A stretch of 64,000 bases of DNA from NCBI GenBank assembly GCA_035532535.1, contig DATKQT010000031.1, positions 1-64,000 on the forward strand. The letters run 5' to 3'. Under the pieces are notes generated by a model. The model was not told where the DNA came from, ran no database searches, and saw nothing but the letters and a program-made list of their open reading frames with translations. Shown one piece after another: positions 45,475 through 52,785 of this stretch. A program made the translations under genes and the position numbers. Within the stretch, counting starts at the first letter, position 1; the number at the start of each line of letters is the position of its first letter. The DNA is from Palsa-739 sp035532535 (lineage in GTDB: Bacteria > Actinomycetota > Thermoleophilia > Gaiellales > Gaiellaceae).

Positions 45475-46161
45475 ATGAGACTTCTCGTCACCCTCGCCAT
45501 CGCCGTCGCGCTCCTCGCCGGCGGCGCCGACGCGGCCACCACGGCGACCGCCACGAGCACCGACACCGTGACGGTCACCGGCATGGGAACCGTGACGGCC
45601 GTGCCTGACCAGGCGGAGTTCGACTTCACCGTGCAGACGAAGGCCACCACGGCAACCGGAGCGCTCACGCGGAACGGGACGGCCACGAAGGCCGTCATCG
45701 CCGCCGTCGAAGCCGCCGGGGTCGCGGAGGCCGACATCCAGACGGCGCAGGTGTCGCTCGACCCGGTGCAGTCGAACGACGGGACGAGCATCGTCGGGTA
45801 TACGGCCTCCGACACGATCGACGTCACGAAGCTCGCCATCGCGAAGGCCGGCGCCGTGGTCGACGCCGCGGTCGGCGCGGGTGCGACCGACGTCGCCGGG
45901 CCGTCCCTGACGCTCTCCTCGGAGGACGCGCTCTACAACCAGGCGCTGAAGAACGCGGTCGCGCAGGCGAAGACGAAGGCGCAGGCGCTCGCCGACGCAG
46001 CCGGCCTGAATCTCGGCGGCGTCGTGACGATGGTCGAAGGCGGCGGCAACGTCACACCGCTTCCGTTCGCCGTCGGCGCTGCGGCCAGCCCCAATACACC
46101 GATCCAGCCGGGGACGCAGGACGTGCAGGCGACCGTCACGGTCACCTTCGCGCTCAGCTAG
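45475..46161 (+). CDS. Exported SIMPL-domain (DUF541) protein
   Basis: The ATG at 45475 gives 228 residues starting with a signal peptide (MRLLVTLAIAVALLAGGADA); an ATG at 45466 adds three residues. The SIMPL domain is shown by TVTGMGTVTAVPDQAEFDF at the start, EADIQTAQVSLDPV in the middle and an AQAKTKAQALADAAGLNLG helix near the end. Such proteins (for example BP26, YggE) form ring oligomers in the envelope and are linked with oxidative stress tolerance. The stop lies in a CTAG shared with the rhodanese gene. Confidence 0.9.
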   Translation: MRLLVTLAIAVALLAGGADAATTATATSTDTVTVTGMGTVTAVPDQAEFDFTVQTKATTATGALTRNGTATKAVIAAVEAAGVAEADIQTAQVSLDPVQSNDGTSIVGYTASDTIDVTKLAIAKAGAVVDAAVGAGATDVAGPSLTLSSEDALYNQALKNAVAQAKTKAQALADAAGLNLGGVVTMVEGGGNVTPLPFAVGAAASPNTPIQPGTQDVQATVTVTFALS

Positions 46162-46868
46162 CTCCGCTCGATCGGCAGCGGCCGCGTCGACCAGTCGCTC
46201 CACGACCCGGGGTAGAGCACGCCCTCGCGTCCGCGCAGGAAGGCGCGATGGAGCACGACGCACGCGGTGATCCCGGAGCCGCAATAGACGACGAGCTCGC
46301 CTGGCGGGAGTTCCAGCTGGGGCTCGTTCCACGGAACGTTGCCCGCTCCCGGGATGCGGCCCGGCTTCGCGTCCACCGGGTTCGGCTCCCCGCGCCAGCG
46401 CGCAGGCGTCCGCGCGTCGACGAGCGCGAGCTCGGGATCGGCGAGCCGCCGCGCCAGCTCCTCGGGCGCGATCGTGTCGCCCGACCGTTCGCGCGGCACG
46501 AACTCGGCCGGCTCGATCGTCTCGTCGCCGGTCGCGAGCGTCCCCGCCCAGGCGTCGATGCCGCCGATCAGCACGGCGCAGTCGTCGTGCCCGAAGTGGC
46601 GTAGCAGCCACCAGAGCCGCTCGGCACCGCCCATGTTCCCGTACGCGACGACGAGCACGCCCGGGCCGACCCCGGCCCGCGACGCGGACGCGGCAAACCG
46701 CTCGGCCGAGGGGAGCGGATGCCGTCCCTGGCCGGGGGCGGAGAGATCGGCCAGGTCCTCGTCGACGTCGAGGAAGGACGCGCCGGGGACGTGGCCGGCA
46801 GCGTAGAGCTCCCGCCCGCGCCCGGGCGCGCCCAGCTCCCAGCGACAGTCGACGAACTGGTAGCGCAT
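46158..46868 (-). CDS. Two-domain rhodanese-like sulfurtransferase
   Basis: The 236-residue protein has two rhodanese domains. The first (about 1-110) contains GHVPGASFLDVDEDLADL and is inactive. The second (about 130-236) has the active loop VVYCGSGITACVVL with the catalytic Cys in CGSGITA. This loop matches the 3-mercaptopyruvate type (CGSGVTA) more than the thiosulfate type (CRKGVTA). It probably transfers sulfur from mercaptopyruvate. Confidence 0.92.
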   Translation of the reverse strand: MRYQFVDCRWELGAPGRGRELYAAGHVPGASFLDVDEDLADLSAPGQGRHPLPSAERFAASASRAGVGPGVLVVAYGNMGGAERLWWLLRHFGHDDCAVLIGGIDAWAGTLATGDETIEPAEFVPRERSGDTIAPEELARRLADPELALVDARTPARWRGEPNPVDAKPGRIPGAGNVPWNEPQLELPPGELVVYCGSGITACVVLHRAFLRGREGVLYPGSWSDWSTRPLPIERS

Positions 46869-46917
46869 CCCGGGATTGTTTCTGCTCAGGCGAGCGGGTA
46901 CAACGCGCATACAGCTG

Positions 46918-47301
46918 ATGGGGTACACGCTCCGCAACGTCAAGGACGTCGAGGACTCGGCGCCCGCATTCGGGATGTCGCCCGACGTCGAGGCACGGTT
47001 CGCGCGCAAAACGCTCGAATCGCGCCAGGTCGCGCTCAGCTACCAGCGGCTGCAGCCGAATGTCCGCATGCCGTTCGGGCATACGCATGCCCAACAGGAG
47101 GAGATCTACGTCGTGCTCGCCGGCAGCGGGCGGGCGAAGCTCGACGACGAGATCGTCGAGCTGCAGCCGTGGGATGCGCTCCGGGTCGACCCGGCGACGA
47201 TGCGCGCGATCGAGGCGGGCGAGGACGGTATCGAGTTCCTCGCCGTCGGCGGGCCGATCGGCGAGGGGAACGACGCCGAGATGGTCAGCGACTGGTGGTA
47301 G
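46918..47301 (+). CDS. Cupin-domain protein
   Basis: The ATG at 46918 gives 127 residues. The metal-binding motif is GHTHAQQEEIYVVLAGSG (two His and a Glu), followed by a second motif around LQPWDALRVDP in which the third His is absent. The N-terminus MGYTLRNVKDVEDSAPAFG is conserved among similar actinobacterial cupins as far as I remember. The function is not known. Its 3' end overlaps the convergent GNAT gene by 17 bases. Confidence 0.82.
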   Translation: MGYTLRNVKDVEDSAPAFGMSPDVEARFARKTLESRQVALSYQRLQPNVRMPFGHTHAQQEEIYVVLAGSGRAKLDDEIVELQPWDALRVDPATMRAIEAGEDGIEFLAVGGPIGEGNDAEMVSDWW

Positions 47302-47767
47302 ACCGGTACTCGAGGAGGACGACGTCGCGCCAGTTGCCGTCGCGCTCGCCGAGGCCCTCATGCCGGCCGACGACCCGGAAGCCGAGCGACGCGTGCAGCG
47401 CGAGGCTCGCCTCGTTGTCCGGGAAGACGCCGGCGAGCAGCGTCCAGTAGCCCTCCGCCTCCGCGCGCGCAATCAACTCGCGAAGCAGCGCGCGGCCGAT
47501 GCCCTTGCCGCGCGCCGACGCCGACACGTACACGCTCTCCTCGCCGACGCCGCGGTAGCAGTGCCGGTCGGAGTACGGCGAAAGCGCGGCCCAGCCCAGG
47601 ACGTCGCCGTCGTCGACGGCGACGAGCCGCAGCGACGGATGCGCGGCGTCCCATCGCTCCCACGCCGGCGGCTCGACCTCGAAGGTCGCGCTTCCGGTGG
47701 CGATGCCCTCGGCATAGACGCGGGAGACCTGTGGCCAGTCCGACTCGTCCAGCGCCCGGATGTGCAT
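47285..47767 (-). CDS. GNAT acetyltransferase, phosphinothricin acetyltransferase-like
   Basis: The 160-residue protein has the Pat/Bar family start IRALDESDWPQVSRVYAEGI, with ATGSATFEVEPPAWERW, the acetyl-CoA loop SARGKGIGRALLRELIARA and the C-terminal LGFRVVGRHEGLGERDGNW. These enzymes acetylate amino-acid-like substrates such as phosphinothricin or methionine sulfone. It lies 5 bp downstream of glnII on the same strand, a sensible place since phosphinothricin inhibits glutamine synthetase, but self-protection is only a guess. Confidence 0.9.
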   Translation of the reverse strand: MHIRALDESDWPQVSRVYAEGIATGSATFEVEPPAWERWDAAHPSLRLVAVDDGDVLGWAALSPYSDRHCYRGVGEESVYVSASARGKGIGRALLRELIARAEAEGYWTLLAGVFPDNEASLALHASLGFRVVGRHEGLGERDGNWRDVVLLEYRSTTSR

Positions 47768-47772
47768 GGCCG

Positions 47773-48831
47773 CTACGCCGCCACAGCCTCCTCGGCCTCC
47801 TCGGCCTCCTCGGCGAAGGCCGGAACGGTCTCGATCGTCTGGAGGATCCGGCCGGCGATGCGGTACGGATCGCCGAGCGAGTTCGGCCGCCGGTCCTCGA
47901 GATAGCCGCGATAGCCGTCGCCAACGAAGCTGTGCGGAACGCGAATCGACGCCCCGCGGTCGGCGACGCCGTAGTTGAACTTGTCCATCGACTGCGTCTC
48001 GTGCAGGCCGGTGAGGCGCAGGTGGTTGTCGGGACCGTAGACCGCGATGTGGTCGTCCTTGTAGGCGTCGAAGGCCGTCATCAGGGCCTCGAAATACTCC
48101 TCGCCGCCGACGTCGCGCATGTGCGTCGTGGAGAAGTTCGTGTGCAGCCCGGAGCCGTTCCAGTCGAGTTCGGCGCCGAGCGGCTTGCAGTGCCAGTTGA
48201 CGTCGACGCCGTACTGCTCACAGAGGCGCATGAGCAGGTACCGCGCGATCCAGAGCTCGTCGGCGGCTCGCTTCGAGCCCTTGCCGAAGATCTGGAACTC
48301 CCACTGGCCCTTCGCGACCTCGGCGTTGATCCCCTCGAGGTTGATGCCCGCCTCGAGGCAGAGGTCGATGTGCTCGTCGACGATCCGGCGTGCGACGTCG
48401 CCGACGTTCTTGTAGCCGACGCCGGTGTAGTACTCGCCCTGTGGCGCCGGGAAGCCCTCCTTCGGGAACCCGAGCGGGGCGCCGTCGCGGTAGAGGAAGT
48501 ACTCCTGCTCGAAGCCGAACCACGCGCCGGGGTCGTCCGGGATCGTCCCGCGGCTGTTCGACGGGTGCAGCGTCCCGTCCGGGAGCAGCACCTCGCACAT
48601 GACGAGCAGCGCGTTCTCGCGCGCCGGATCGGGGAACGCGGCGACCGGCTGCAGGAAGCAGTCGGAGCTCGAGCCCTCCGCCTGACGCGTCGAGCTGCCG
48701 TCGAAGTTCCAGAGGGGCAGGTCCTCGAGCGTCGGCGACTCTGCAAACGCGACGATCTTCGTCTTGCTGCGCAGATTCGGCGTCGGCTCGTACCCGTCGA
48801 GCCAGATGTATTCCAGCTTGTACTTGGTCAT
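47773..48831 (-). CDS. glnII: Glutamine synthetase, eukaryotic-type GSII
   Basis: GSII makes glutamine from glutamate, ammonia and ATP as a decamer and lacks the adenylylation control of GSI. The ATG at 48831 has a strong GGAGGAG site and gives 352 residues, the GSII length. LEYIWLDGYEP, LPLWNFDGSSTRQAEG, GAWFGFEQEYFLYRDG, LHTNFSTTHMRD and YGVADRGASIRVP are GSII motifs. The C-terminus ends in an AEEAEEAEEA tail encoded by three copies of a 9-base repeat (47786-47812). A leader with a uORF and a terminator hairpin precedes it. Confidence 0.96.
   Translation of the reverse strand: MTKYKLEYIWLDGYEPTPNLRSKTKIVAFAESPTLEDLPLWNFDGSSTRQAEGSSSDCFLQPVAAFPDPARENALLVMCEVLLPDGTLHPSNSRGTIPDDPGAWFGFEQEYFLYRDGAPLGFPKEGFPAPQGEYYTGVGYKNVGDVARRIVDEHIDLCLEAGINLEGINAEVAKGQWEFQIFGKGSKRAADELWIARYLLMRLCEQYGVDVNWHCKPLGAELDWNGSGLHTNFSTTHMRDVGGEEYFEALMTAFDAYKDDHIAVYGPDNHLRLTGLHETQSMDKFNYGVADRGASIRVPHSFVGDGYRGYLEDRRPNSLGDPYRIAGRILQTIETVPAFAEEAEEAEEAVAA
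47786..47812. repeat. Three tandem copies of a 9-base unit
   Basis: GCCTCCTCG occurs three times in a row at 47786-47794, 47795-47803 and 47804-47812. It encodes the Ala-Glu-Glu repeats at the C-terminus of glutamine synthetase II and stays in frame whatever the copy number. Confidence 0.8.
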
Positions 48832-48893
48832 CCTCGCTCCTCCTCTCGGACCATGAAAAAAGCCCCACGACTCCGAGAGTCGTGAGGCTCCAT
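48828..48893 (-). CDS. Leader uORF of glnII
   Basis: An ATG at 48893 opens a 21-residue frame beginning MEPHDSRSRG that ends in a TGA overlapping the glnII ATG (ATGA). It is in another frame from glnII and runs through the whole terminator hairpin and its T-run. A ribosome reading it would melt the hairpin and then restart at glnII. That it is translated is inference from position; there is no clear ribosome binding site beyond a close GAGG. Confidence 0.4.
   Translation of the reverse strand: MEPHDSRSRGAFFMVREEERG
48856..48888 (-). terminator. Attenuator-like terminator in the glnII leader
   Basis: On the minus strand an 11-bp stem (48888-48878 with 48872-48862, one G-U pair), a 5-nt loop and six T (48861-48856) form a full intrinsic terminator 25 nt upstream of the glnII ATG. 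The loop side sequence CTCTCGGA (48879-48872) is also complementary to TCCGAGAG (48850-48843) next to the glnII ribosome binding site, giving a possible alternative fold. Confidence 0.7.
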
Positions 48894-48932
48894 TGCCTCG
48901 GCGTCCACCGTCTTCGGCGAGCACCCGTCGTG

Positions 48933-48960
48933 AGCCTAGCGGACCTGGCGGCTAGGGTCA
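48933..48960. promoter_or_regulatory. Overlapping divergent promoters of glnII and the RibD-type gene
   Basis: On the minus strand GTGACC and TAGGCT (48938-48933) are about 16-17 bp apart and would start the glnII leader near 48926. On the plus strand TAGGGT (48953-48958) ends six bases before the ATG at 48965. The two promoters share DNA. Confidence 0.4.
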
Positions 48961-48964
48961 CGCG

Positions 48965-49588
48965 ATGGTCGTCGCCGAGATGTCCGTTTCACTCGACGGT
49001 TTCGGGGCCGGGCCGGCGCCGTCGCCGGAGGATCCCCTCGGCAAGGGCGGAATGGACCTGCACGAGTGGGTCTTCCGCCTGGCAGCCTGGCGGGGGCCGC
49101 ACGGGCTCGAGGGCGGCGAGATCGACGTCGACTCCGAGCTCGTCGAGGAGTCACAGGCTGCGGGCGCCGTCGTCATGGGCCGGAAGATGTTCAGCAGCGG
49201 CACCGGGCCATGGGAGGGCGACCCGAACGCGAACGGCTGGTGGGGCGACGAGCCGCCGTTCCGCAAGCCCGTCTTCGTCGTGACGCATCACGCACGCGAG
49301 CCGCTCGTGCTCGGCGAGACGACGTTCACGTTCGTGACCGAGGGCGTCGAGGCGGCGGTCGACCGAGCGGGTGGTGCGGCCGGCGCAACGGGAGTGCACG
49401 TCTCCGGCGGCGCCGACGTCATCCAGCAATGCATCCGCGCCGGGCTCGTCGACGTGCTCGACCTCCACGTCGTACCGATCTTCCTCGGCGACGGCCGTCG
49501 CCTACTCGAAGGCCTCGACCCGGCGCGTCTCGAGGTCGAGCGCGTGATCGCCGCACCACGCGCCACACACATCCGATACCGGCTCTAG
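48965..49588 (+). CDS. Dihydrofolate reductase/RibD C-terminal family protein
   Basis: The 207-residue protein has the RibD_C/DHFR-like fold: VVAEMSVSLDGFGAGPAPSP at the start, VVMGRKMFSSG in the middle, and TFVTEGVEAAVDRAGGAAG followed by VHVSGGADVIQQCIRAGLVD, which binds NADPH. Members such as YwjB and YyaP are small stand-alone reductases with unknown substrates. The ATG follows a TAGGGT box by six bases, so the message may be leaderless. The stop lies in a CTAG shared with the LysE gene. Confidence 0.88.
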   Translation: MVVAEMSVSLDGFGAGPAPSPEDPLGKGGMDLHEWVFRLAAWRGPHGLEGGEIDVDSELVEESQAAGAVVMGRKMFSSGTGPWEGDPNANGWWGDEPPFRKPVFVVTHHAREPLVLGETTFTFVTEGVEAAVDRAGGAAGATGVHVSGGADVIQQCIRAGLVDVLDLHVVPIFLGDGRRLLEGLDPARLEVERVIAAPRATHIRYRL

Positions 49589-50223
49589 CGCGACCGGGCG
49601 GGCGTCCAGGCCGCGGCCGCGATCCCCAGCCCGATCAGCATCGAGCCGCCGAACCAGCGCTCGAAGCGGGCGATCCGGCGCGACCCGCGCAGCTTGTCGG
49701 CGACGGCTCCTGCCGCGAGCGCGTACGCGTTGTCGCTGAGGAAGCCGAGCAGCGCGAAGCTGAGGCCGAAGACGAGCACCTGCAGCCAGACGTGCCCCGC
49801 GCTCGGATCGACGAACTGCGGGATGAACGCGAAGATGAAGACGATCGTCTTCGGGTTCGTCAGGTTGACGATGACGCCCTGCGTGTAGGCGCGCATGCGC
49901 GTCCGCGGCGCCGCCTCCTCTTCGACTCGGTCGCCCGTCCGCGTCAGCAGGCGGCGTACGCCGAGGACGATGAGATACGCGGCGCCGACGTACTTGACCG
50001 CGTCGAACGCCGTTCGCGAGGCGAGGATGAGCGACGAGAGGCCGGCCGTCGCTAGCGCGACGTGGACGATCGTCCCGGTCGTGATCCCTGCGACGGACGC
50101 GACTCCGCCGGCGCGGCCCATCTCGATGCTGCGCGTGACGACGTACAGGACGGCAGGGCCGGGGAGAAGCAACAGCGCCACGGCCGTGCCGAGGAAGACG
50201 GCGTAGGTCGAGAGCGACGGCAC
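49585..50223 (-). CDS. LysE-family amino acid exporter
   Basis: The 212-residue protein has five to six helices and the LysE/RhtB hallmarks: LLLLPGPAVLYVVTRSIEMG with the conserved GP in helix 1, VGAAYLIVLGVRRL, and NLTNPKTIVFIFAFIPQFVD. It exports amino acids or derivatives; the substrate is unknown. The GTG directly follows the stop of the WYL regulator gene, so both are co-transcribed. Confidence 0.92.
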   Translation of the reverse strand: MPSLSTYAVFLGTAVALLLLPGPAVLYVVTRSIEMGRAGGVASVAGITTGTIVHVALATAGLSSLILASRTAFDAVKYVGAAYLIVLGVRRLLTRTGDRVEEEAAPRTRMRAYTQGVIVNLTNPKTIVFIFAFIPQFVDPSAGHVWLQVLVFGLSFALLGFLSDNAYALAAGAVADKLRGSRRIARFERWFGGSMLIGLGIAAAAWTPARSR

Positions 50224-51102
50224 TCAGGGAACGTATAGGGCAGCGACATCGCGGGCGGTCGCGGCGATGCGTTCTCGCAGCTCGAGAGGAGCGACCACCT
50301 CGAGATCCGGCCCGTACCGCAACATCTCGCGGCGGGCCTCCTCCAGGCTCTCGAACACGAGCGTCCGCTCACCTTTCGGCCCGCGGGCAGTCACTTCGAC
50401 CCGGGGACGGCTGTCCTCGAACGCGCGCGACCATTCGTTCCAGTAGGCGGAGAGCTCGAAGCCGGCCGGCCGCTCGCACAGCTCCTCGAGCGCACGCACC
50501 GACGCGACGCGCGACACGCGGTACACGCGCATGCCGGCGACGCGATGCGCGACGAGATACCAGGCCCCCGCCTTGAGCACGAGCCCGAGCGGGTCGACCG
50601 TGCGCTGCACGACGCGATTGCCCTCGCGATAGCGGATCTTCGCCCGGCAGCCGCTCCAGACGGCCGACGCGAGCGCCGGCAGGTGCGGGACGCTGTCCTC
50701 GGCGCGAAACCAGCCGCGCGCGTCCAGATGGAAGAGACGCTGCGCCCGCGTGGCGCGCTCCTGCAGCTCGGACGGAAGCGCGGCGAGCAGCTTCAGCCGG
50801 GCGGCGGCGAGCTCGCCCCCGAGACCGAGCTCCGCCGCCGGGCCCGGCATGCCGGCCGCGAAGAGGGCCTCCGCCTCGTCGCCCGTCAGGCCGGTGAGTC
50901 GCGTTCGATAGCCGCCGGCGAGCCGGTATCCGCCCGCAGGCCCGCGCACCGCCTCGACCGGCACGCCGGCAGCGGCAAGCGATTCGACGTCGCGATGCAC
51001 AGTGCGCACGGACACCTCGAGGCGCTCAGCGATGTCAGCCGCAGTGAGCTGCCCCCGGGTCTGCAATAGGAGGAGCAGGGAGACGAGACGCGTCGCCCGC
51101 AT
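50224..51102 (-). CDS. WYL-domain transcriptional regulator (YafY type)
   Basis: The 292-residue protein has a helix-turn-helix of the HTH_11 type at the N-terminus (RLVSLLLLLQTRGQLTAADI, SVRTVHRDVESLAAAGVPVE) and a C-terminal WYL domain (DPLGLVLKAGAWYLVAHRVAG), which binds a small ligand or nucleic acid, ending in a WCX region. The ATG at 51102 fits the HTH start; longer frames run into the divergent promoter. GACAG/TGTC repeats just upstream are the likely operator for it and the divergent cupin gene. Confidence 0.92.
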   Translation of the reverse strand: MRATRLVSLLLLLQTRGQLTAADIAERLEVSVRTVHRDVESLAAAGVPVEAVRGPAGGYRLAGGYRTRLTGLTGDEAEALFAAGMPGPAAELGLGGELAAARLKLLAALPSELQERATRAQRLFHLDARGWFRAEDSVPHLPALASAVWSGCRAKIRYREGNRVVQRTVDPLGLVLKAGAWYLVAHRVAGMRVYRVSRVASVRALEELCERPAGFELSAYWNEWSRAFEDSRPRVEVTARGPKGERTLVFESLEEARREMLRYGPDLEVVAPLELRERIAATARDVAALYVP

Positions 51103-51116
51103 GTTGCGGACCCTAC

Positions 51117-51140
51117 GACAGATACATGACAGAAGGTGTC
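51117..51140. promoter_or_regulatory. Probable operator of the WYL regulator
   Basis: GACAG occurs at 51117 and again at 51128, one helical turn apart, and the second copy forms an inverted repeat with TGTC at 51137-51140. GACA/TGTC elements of this kind are common upstream of YafY-type regulators. Confidence 0.4.
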
Positions 51141-51164
51141 CTCTTTGTCTGCGAGGCTCCCGGC

Positions 51165-51590
51165 ATGAACATCTGGGACGAGGAGTGGGGCGAGCAGGGC
51201 GAGGACTGGTCGGGCGGCGGCGGGCTGGCGAAGCGCCTCGTCCCCAGCGGGCCGCAGCTCGGCGCAACGCTGTACGAGCTCGAGCGCGGCAATTTCGCGA
51301 TCTTCCACTTCCACCACGGCTCGGAAGAGCTCCTGGTCGTCCTCCGCGGCCGGCCGACGCTGCGCACCTTCGAGGGAGAGCGCCGGCTGGACGACGGCGA
51401 GGTCGTCCACTTCCCCACCGGGCGGGACGGCGCGCACGAGATCCGCAACGACACCGACGAGACGGTGCGCTACCTGGTAGCGGGGATCCGCGTCTCGCCG
51501 GAGATCGCCGAGTACCCGGACCTGAAGAAACTCACCGGCCAGTCGAAGCACGGGATCTTCTTCATCCACGAGGTCGAGGAGGACGCATGA
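51165..51590 (+). CDS. Cupin-domain protein controlled by the divergent WYL regulator
   Basis: The ATG at 51165 has a GCGAGG site and gives 141 residues; the upstream ATG at 51126 lies inside the operator. The cupin motifs are FHFHHGSEELLVVLRGRPTL and FPTGRDGAHEIRNDT, with His and Glu metal ligands. The protein starts MNIWDEEWGEQGEDW and belongs to a cupin group I remember beside such regulators, without known function. It ends in an ATGA overlap with a 46-residue gene. Confidence 0.83.
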   Translation: MNIWDEEWGEQGEDWSGGGGLAKRLVPSGPQLGATLYELERGNFAIFHFHHGSEELLVVLRGRPTLRTFEGERRLDDGEVVHFPTGRDGAHEIRNDTDETVRYLVAGIRVSPEIAEYPDLKKLTGQSKHGIFFIHEVEEDA

Positions 51591-51727
51591 GCGACGAGCG
51601 AGACTCGAATGTCGTCGAGCTGCTGCTGCACGAGCCCGAGATCGTCGCGTGGCTCGACGACTACCGTCCGGCGCCGGACGATGCCGGCGACGATCACAAC
51701 GACGACGAACCGCTGCACGCGGCGTAA
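51587..51727 (+). CDS. Small acidic protein
   Basis: The ATG overlaps the cupin stop (ATGA) and gives 46 residues rich in Asp and Glu, with a helix-like VVELLLHEPEIVAWLDDY and an acidic His-containing tail. The coupling to the cupin gene supports its being real. No family is recognised. Confidence 0.5.
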   Translation: MSDERDSNVVELLLHEPEIVAWLDDYRPAPDDAGDDHNDDEPLHAA

Positions 51728-51729
51728 AT

Positions 51730-51758
51730 TTGACGTTGTGCGGTTAAGTCTCTATCGT
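51730..51758 (+). promoter_or_regulatory. Promoter of the ABC exporter leader
   Basis: TTGACG (51730-51735) and TATCGT (51753-51758) are 17 bp apart, the best sigma-70-like promoter in the window. It predicts a start near 51765-51768, at or next to the uORF ATG. Confidence 0.7.
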
Positions 51759-51767
51759 TCGCACGCG

Positions 51768-51842
51768 ATGTTGTTCCTGAACGTGATGAACACGGTCCCG
51801 GCGGGTTGCCTCGGCAGCCCGGCGGTCACGCGCGGCCGTTAG
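51768..51842 (+). CDS. Leader peptide upstream of the ABC exporter
   Basis: An ATG at 51768, at most a few bases from the predicted transcript start, opens a 24-residue frame that begins MLFLNVMNTVPAG and ends with a TAG inside the loop of a large hairpin. A leaderless leader peptide followed by mutually exclusive hairpins is the layout of ribosome-mediated attenuators that induce ABC-type and resistance genes. It has not been matched to any known leader. Confidence 0.5.
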   Translation: MLFLNVMNTVPAGCLGSPAVTRGR

Positions 51843-51867
51843 GGCCGCGCACCGCCGGCCCGGCGGT
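51803..51867 (+). promoter_or_regulatory. Attenuator-like set of competing hairpins
   Basis: Hairpin 1 pairs 51803-51809 with 51814-51820. A larger one pairs 51819-51826 with 51851-51858 and, inside it, 51830-51837 with 51843-51850, with the uORF stop in the loop. Segment 51851-51858 can instead pair with 51860-51867, which repeats the sequence of 51819-51826. The switch would depend on where a ribosome stalls on the uORF. Confidence 0.55.
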
Positions 51868-51909
51868 CTCCCGTTTCTCCGTTCCGTCGTCGTTTCACAA
51901 AGGAGCAAC

Positions 51910-52785
51910 ATGTCTGCCCTCGCAGCACCCAAGTCGATCAGCACGTCCGTCCGCCGGGACGTCCCTGCCGTCGAGGTCGAGCACCTGACGAAGGTCTTCC
52001 GGCGACGGGCGAAGGACGCCGGTCTGTTCTCACGCCGCCGGCGTCGCATGCCCGCGTTGAATGACGTGAGCTTCACGATCGCGCGAGGCGAGTGCGTCGC
52101 CATCCTCGGGCAGAACGGGTCGGGCAAGTCGACCCTGGTCCGCCTGTTGTCGACGTTGCTGATCGATGACGGCGGTTCGGCCCGCGTGTTCGGGAACGAC
52201 GTCGTCCGCGATGCGCGCACGATCCGGCGGCTCGTCAACCGTGTGTCGGTCGAGGCGAGCTTCTTCAAGAAGATGTCCGCCGACGAGAACCTGTCGTACG
52301 CGGCGCGCTTCTACGGCATGCCGCCGTCGGTGACCCGCACGGCAGTTCCGGAGATCCTCGCGAAGGTCGGCTTCCCGCCGGACCGGCGCGGCGAGTCGAT
52401 GCAGAACCTCTCCCGCGGCATGCAGCAGAAGGTCGCGCTCGCGCGGGCACTGCTGACGTCGCCGGTCCTGCTGCTACTCGACGAGCCTACGACGGGCCTC
52501 GACCCCCGCTCGAAGCTCGAGGTGCAGGACTTCGTGCGAGAGGTCCGCCAGACGCACGACGCGACCATCCTCCTCTGCACGCACGACATGGTGGAGGCGG
52601 AGGCGCTCGCCGACCGCGTCGGCCTACTCGACCGCGGCCAGCTCCTCTTCCTGGAGCCCGTGGCGGACGTGAAGCGGCGCTACGGCGTCGAAACGCTCGA
52701 AGAGGCGTTCTTCGCCGCGACCGGCCGTGCATTCGAGGAAGAGCACGACCACGACGACGACGAGTACAGGGAGGTGTTCGGATGA
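51910..52785 (+). CDS. ABC-2 type exporter ATPase
   Basis: The 291-residue ATPase has Walker A AILGQNGSGKSTLVRLL, signature NLSRGMQQKVALARALL, Walker B LLLLDEPTTGLDPRS and the switch His in LLCTHDMVE. A His/Asp/Glu-rich tail (EEEHDHDDDE) ends the protein. It is of the drug- and polysaccharide-type ABC-2 class and pairs with the next gene. AAAGGAG lies 5 bases before the ATG. The long leader with a uORF suggests that translation-linked stress or an inhibitor induces it. Confidence 0.93.
   Translation: MSALAAPKSISTSVRRDVPAVEVEHLTKVFRRRAKDAGLFSRRRRRMPALNDVSFTIARGECVAILGQNGSGKSTLVRLLSTLLIDDGGSARVFGNDVVRDARTIRRLVNRVSVEASFFKKMSADENLSYAARFYGMPPSVTRTAVPEILAKVGFPPDRRGESMQNLSRGMQQKVALARALLTSPVLLLLDEPTTGLDPRSKLEVQDFVREVRQTHDATILLCTHDMVEAEALADRVGLLDRGQLLFLEPVADVKRRYGVETLEEAFFAATGRAFEEEHDHDDDEYREVFG

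Noticed and set aside
51126..51164. Upstream ATG at 51126 as start of the cupin gene
   Set aside because: It lies within the repeat-rich operator region and adds residues with no cupin similarity; ATG 51165 has a better ribosome binding site.
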